From assembly GCA_036365515.1 (NCBI GenBank), contig CM070875.1, positions 5,057,001-5,121,000 on the forward strand: DNA of 64,000 nucleotides, read 5' to 3'. The notes under the pieces are model-generated. The model ran no database searches and was not told where the DNA came from. It worked only from the letters and a program-made list of their open reading frames with translations. This document shows positions 62,468 to 64,000 of this stretch, in pieces. Origin of the DNA: Torymus aiolomorphi (lineage: Eukaryota; Arthropoda; Insecta; Hymenoptera; Torymidae). Position 1 is the first letter of the stretch, and the number at the start of each line of letters is the position of its first letter. A program made the translations under genes and the position numbers.

Positions 62468-64000
62468 AAGTTTCCCAAATATACATACATAGGAGTTGAT
62501 CTTGTCTTCCGAAATTCGCTCATTATAAGTTGGATCCACTTGGACAGCCATTCACCCGTATCCACGCGCACTCATATACACCATTATATAGAAGTGCGCA
62601 CTCGTGCTCACACATAAATGCATACAAACACACGCGGTGATTGCAACGGTCAATTCGCGCGCAATAAACAATAAATTCCCAAGGGACTTCGCAGCTGACT
62701 TGCGAACATGATTACGTTAGGAGTGTCTCAAGCATCAATCGGAAGTTGATGATTTATGTAGACCCATCTTTTACCGCTAGATAAATCCAGACTCTATGTA
62801 AATGCGTGTGTGCAGCCTATTATTCTTATTATTCCCCTATTATTGTTGCGTTTGTTTTATATTTATCATATCTGTTCTCTTTTTAAGTCTTTTCATCGGT
62901 CCATTGTATAAAAACAGAGATAATTAAATTTTTAAAAATTTTACACAAGTAAAAATAAACGCAAAAAGGATACCTATTGAGACAAAAAAATCATTTAAAT
63001 AAAAATAACTATTTAAAAACGTTCTTATAGAGTAACAACGGAAGAAACACGGAAAATCTTACTTAATCAACTCTTTATGTGCATTGTTCAATAATAATTA
63101 ACTCATGGTATCAACCATCTATTGCTGTAACAAAGAATATTTTGTTCTATTTTATTCTATGCTAAACTGTATAGAAATAGAGGTTATTCTTACAATAATA
63201 TTTAAAATTTAAAAACAAACCAAAATTGTTAAACCATCTTCTATAAATAACCAAATTAGTTCTTTTAAATTAAATTACTACTAAACCTGTTACATTTACG
63301 TTTACAGTCAAAAATAAGTAATTAATTAATTAATTAATTCTGTCTAAAGTAAAGAATTTTGTGATGTTAGATACATTTAAAACCAAAATTAAGAAACACT
63401 AATTTCGAACCGATATCTACAAAATGTCAATGCATAGTTCTGATCGTTTTTAATGCGTCTTTTTTAGCGATTATTTAATTTTGGGAATCCAGTATCTTTG
63501 CGATTTTTTTAATGATAAAGCTGATAAGATTAGTTCAGTAAAAATGCCTCAAAAGGTACATAAAATTACCTATTTTTCCTGTTCAAATATTTTTTTAGTT
63601 ATCGCTATTCTTTGATTATACACGGAAAAATGTACTCTTTTTTTAATAAAATTGTATCTCGGTAACTAAATATTGAAATCTTCCGAAAAAATAATGGTAA
63701 TGATTATCTGTAAGAACTCTGTGCCATAAAATGTTCAACTTATTTTATGCATTAGATTCCGAGAAAAAATCGACTACCAAAGGAAAATCGGTTTTCTATG
63801 GTCCGCGATAACTGGAGTGAAAAATCTTTAATCAACTCAATACTTCAGAAGAAGGTATAGATTTTTCATATATCTTAGATAAGTTCTTTGTTGCTTGTAG
63901 AATTCTGTCACCGACACCTTTTTCTTCGTATTTTTATGATTTGTGAGTTTTCATCAATTATCTTTGGTATTCAATTAAAATTGTTAAAAAGAACTAAAAA
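62468..64000. other. AT-rich stretch, nothing recognised
   Basis: Short AATT tandem repeats near 63320-63340. No coding exon, inverted-repeat element or RNA gene could be supported to the end of the window. Confidence 0.5.

Overview
The window looks like an AT-rich insect nuclear genome. The protein families fit a hymenopteran such as a parasitoid wasp, but this is inference from gene content and style, not a species call. Genes are split by GT-AG introns. Four gene models and one probable partial gene can be read by joining exons by phase. Most of the remaining sequence is mobile-element debris.

Layout. 1-14500: no host gene. It holds two identical 154-bp foldback elements (2198-2351, 2839-2992) with 8-bp target duplications, a 1.3-kb inverted-repeat element filled with one reiterated short word (6343-7680), a tract of decayed inverted-repeat elements with two hammerhead-like motifs (7.8-10.9 kb), a truncated LINE (about 10990-11655) and a 200-bp GT microsatellite. 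14520-24335 (minus): a complete 14-exon F-spondin gene (755 aa: signal peptide, reeler, Spondin_N, TSP1 repeats, a Kunitz domain between TSP1 repeats), with foldback elements in several introns. 26657-31855 (plus): an 11- or 12-exon coiled-coil protein gene with elements in introns 3 and 4. 32133-33308 (minus): the splicing factor YJU2/CCDC94, convergent with the coiled-coil gene. 33.3-43.7 kb: no gene; it contains a 791-bp near-palindrome (40173-40963) and a CpG-rich patch with perfect dyads. 43.7-50.3 kb: two decayed minus-strand LINEs, two TTAA-flanked MITEs and a full-length mariner killed by two nonsense codons. 50613-55211 (plus): N-terminal exons of a gene resembling insect APC. 56.8-57.5 kb: a 681-bp foldback. 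57.5-59.2 kb: CpG-rich, promoter-like. 59228-59924 (plus): two exons of an unrecognised gene. 60.6-62.5 kb: three inverted-repeat elements in a row.

The most notable pattern is a set of non-coding inverted-repeat elements. Several share near-identical outer termini (CCCTRYTGAAAAA-like, or CACTGAGARAA), yet each fills its terminal repeats with a different reiterated, often palindromic, short word (AAACGTTT, CATATGA, CCCATGTG, CAGCTGAT, CACCTGAG, ACTCACG, GTTAACAG, TTGTGAAAC, CAATATTG). This suggests one mobilisation system with interchangeable subterminal modules, or a shared process that amplifies short dyads inside MITE arms.
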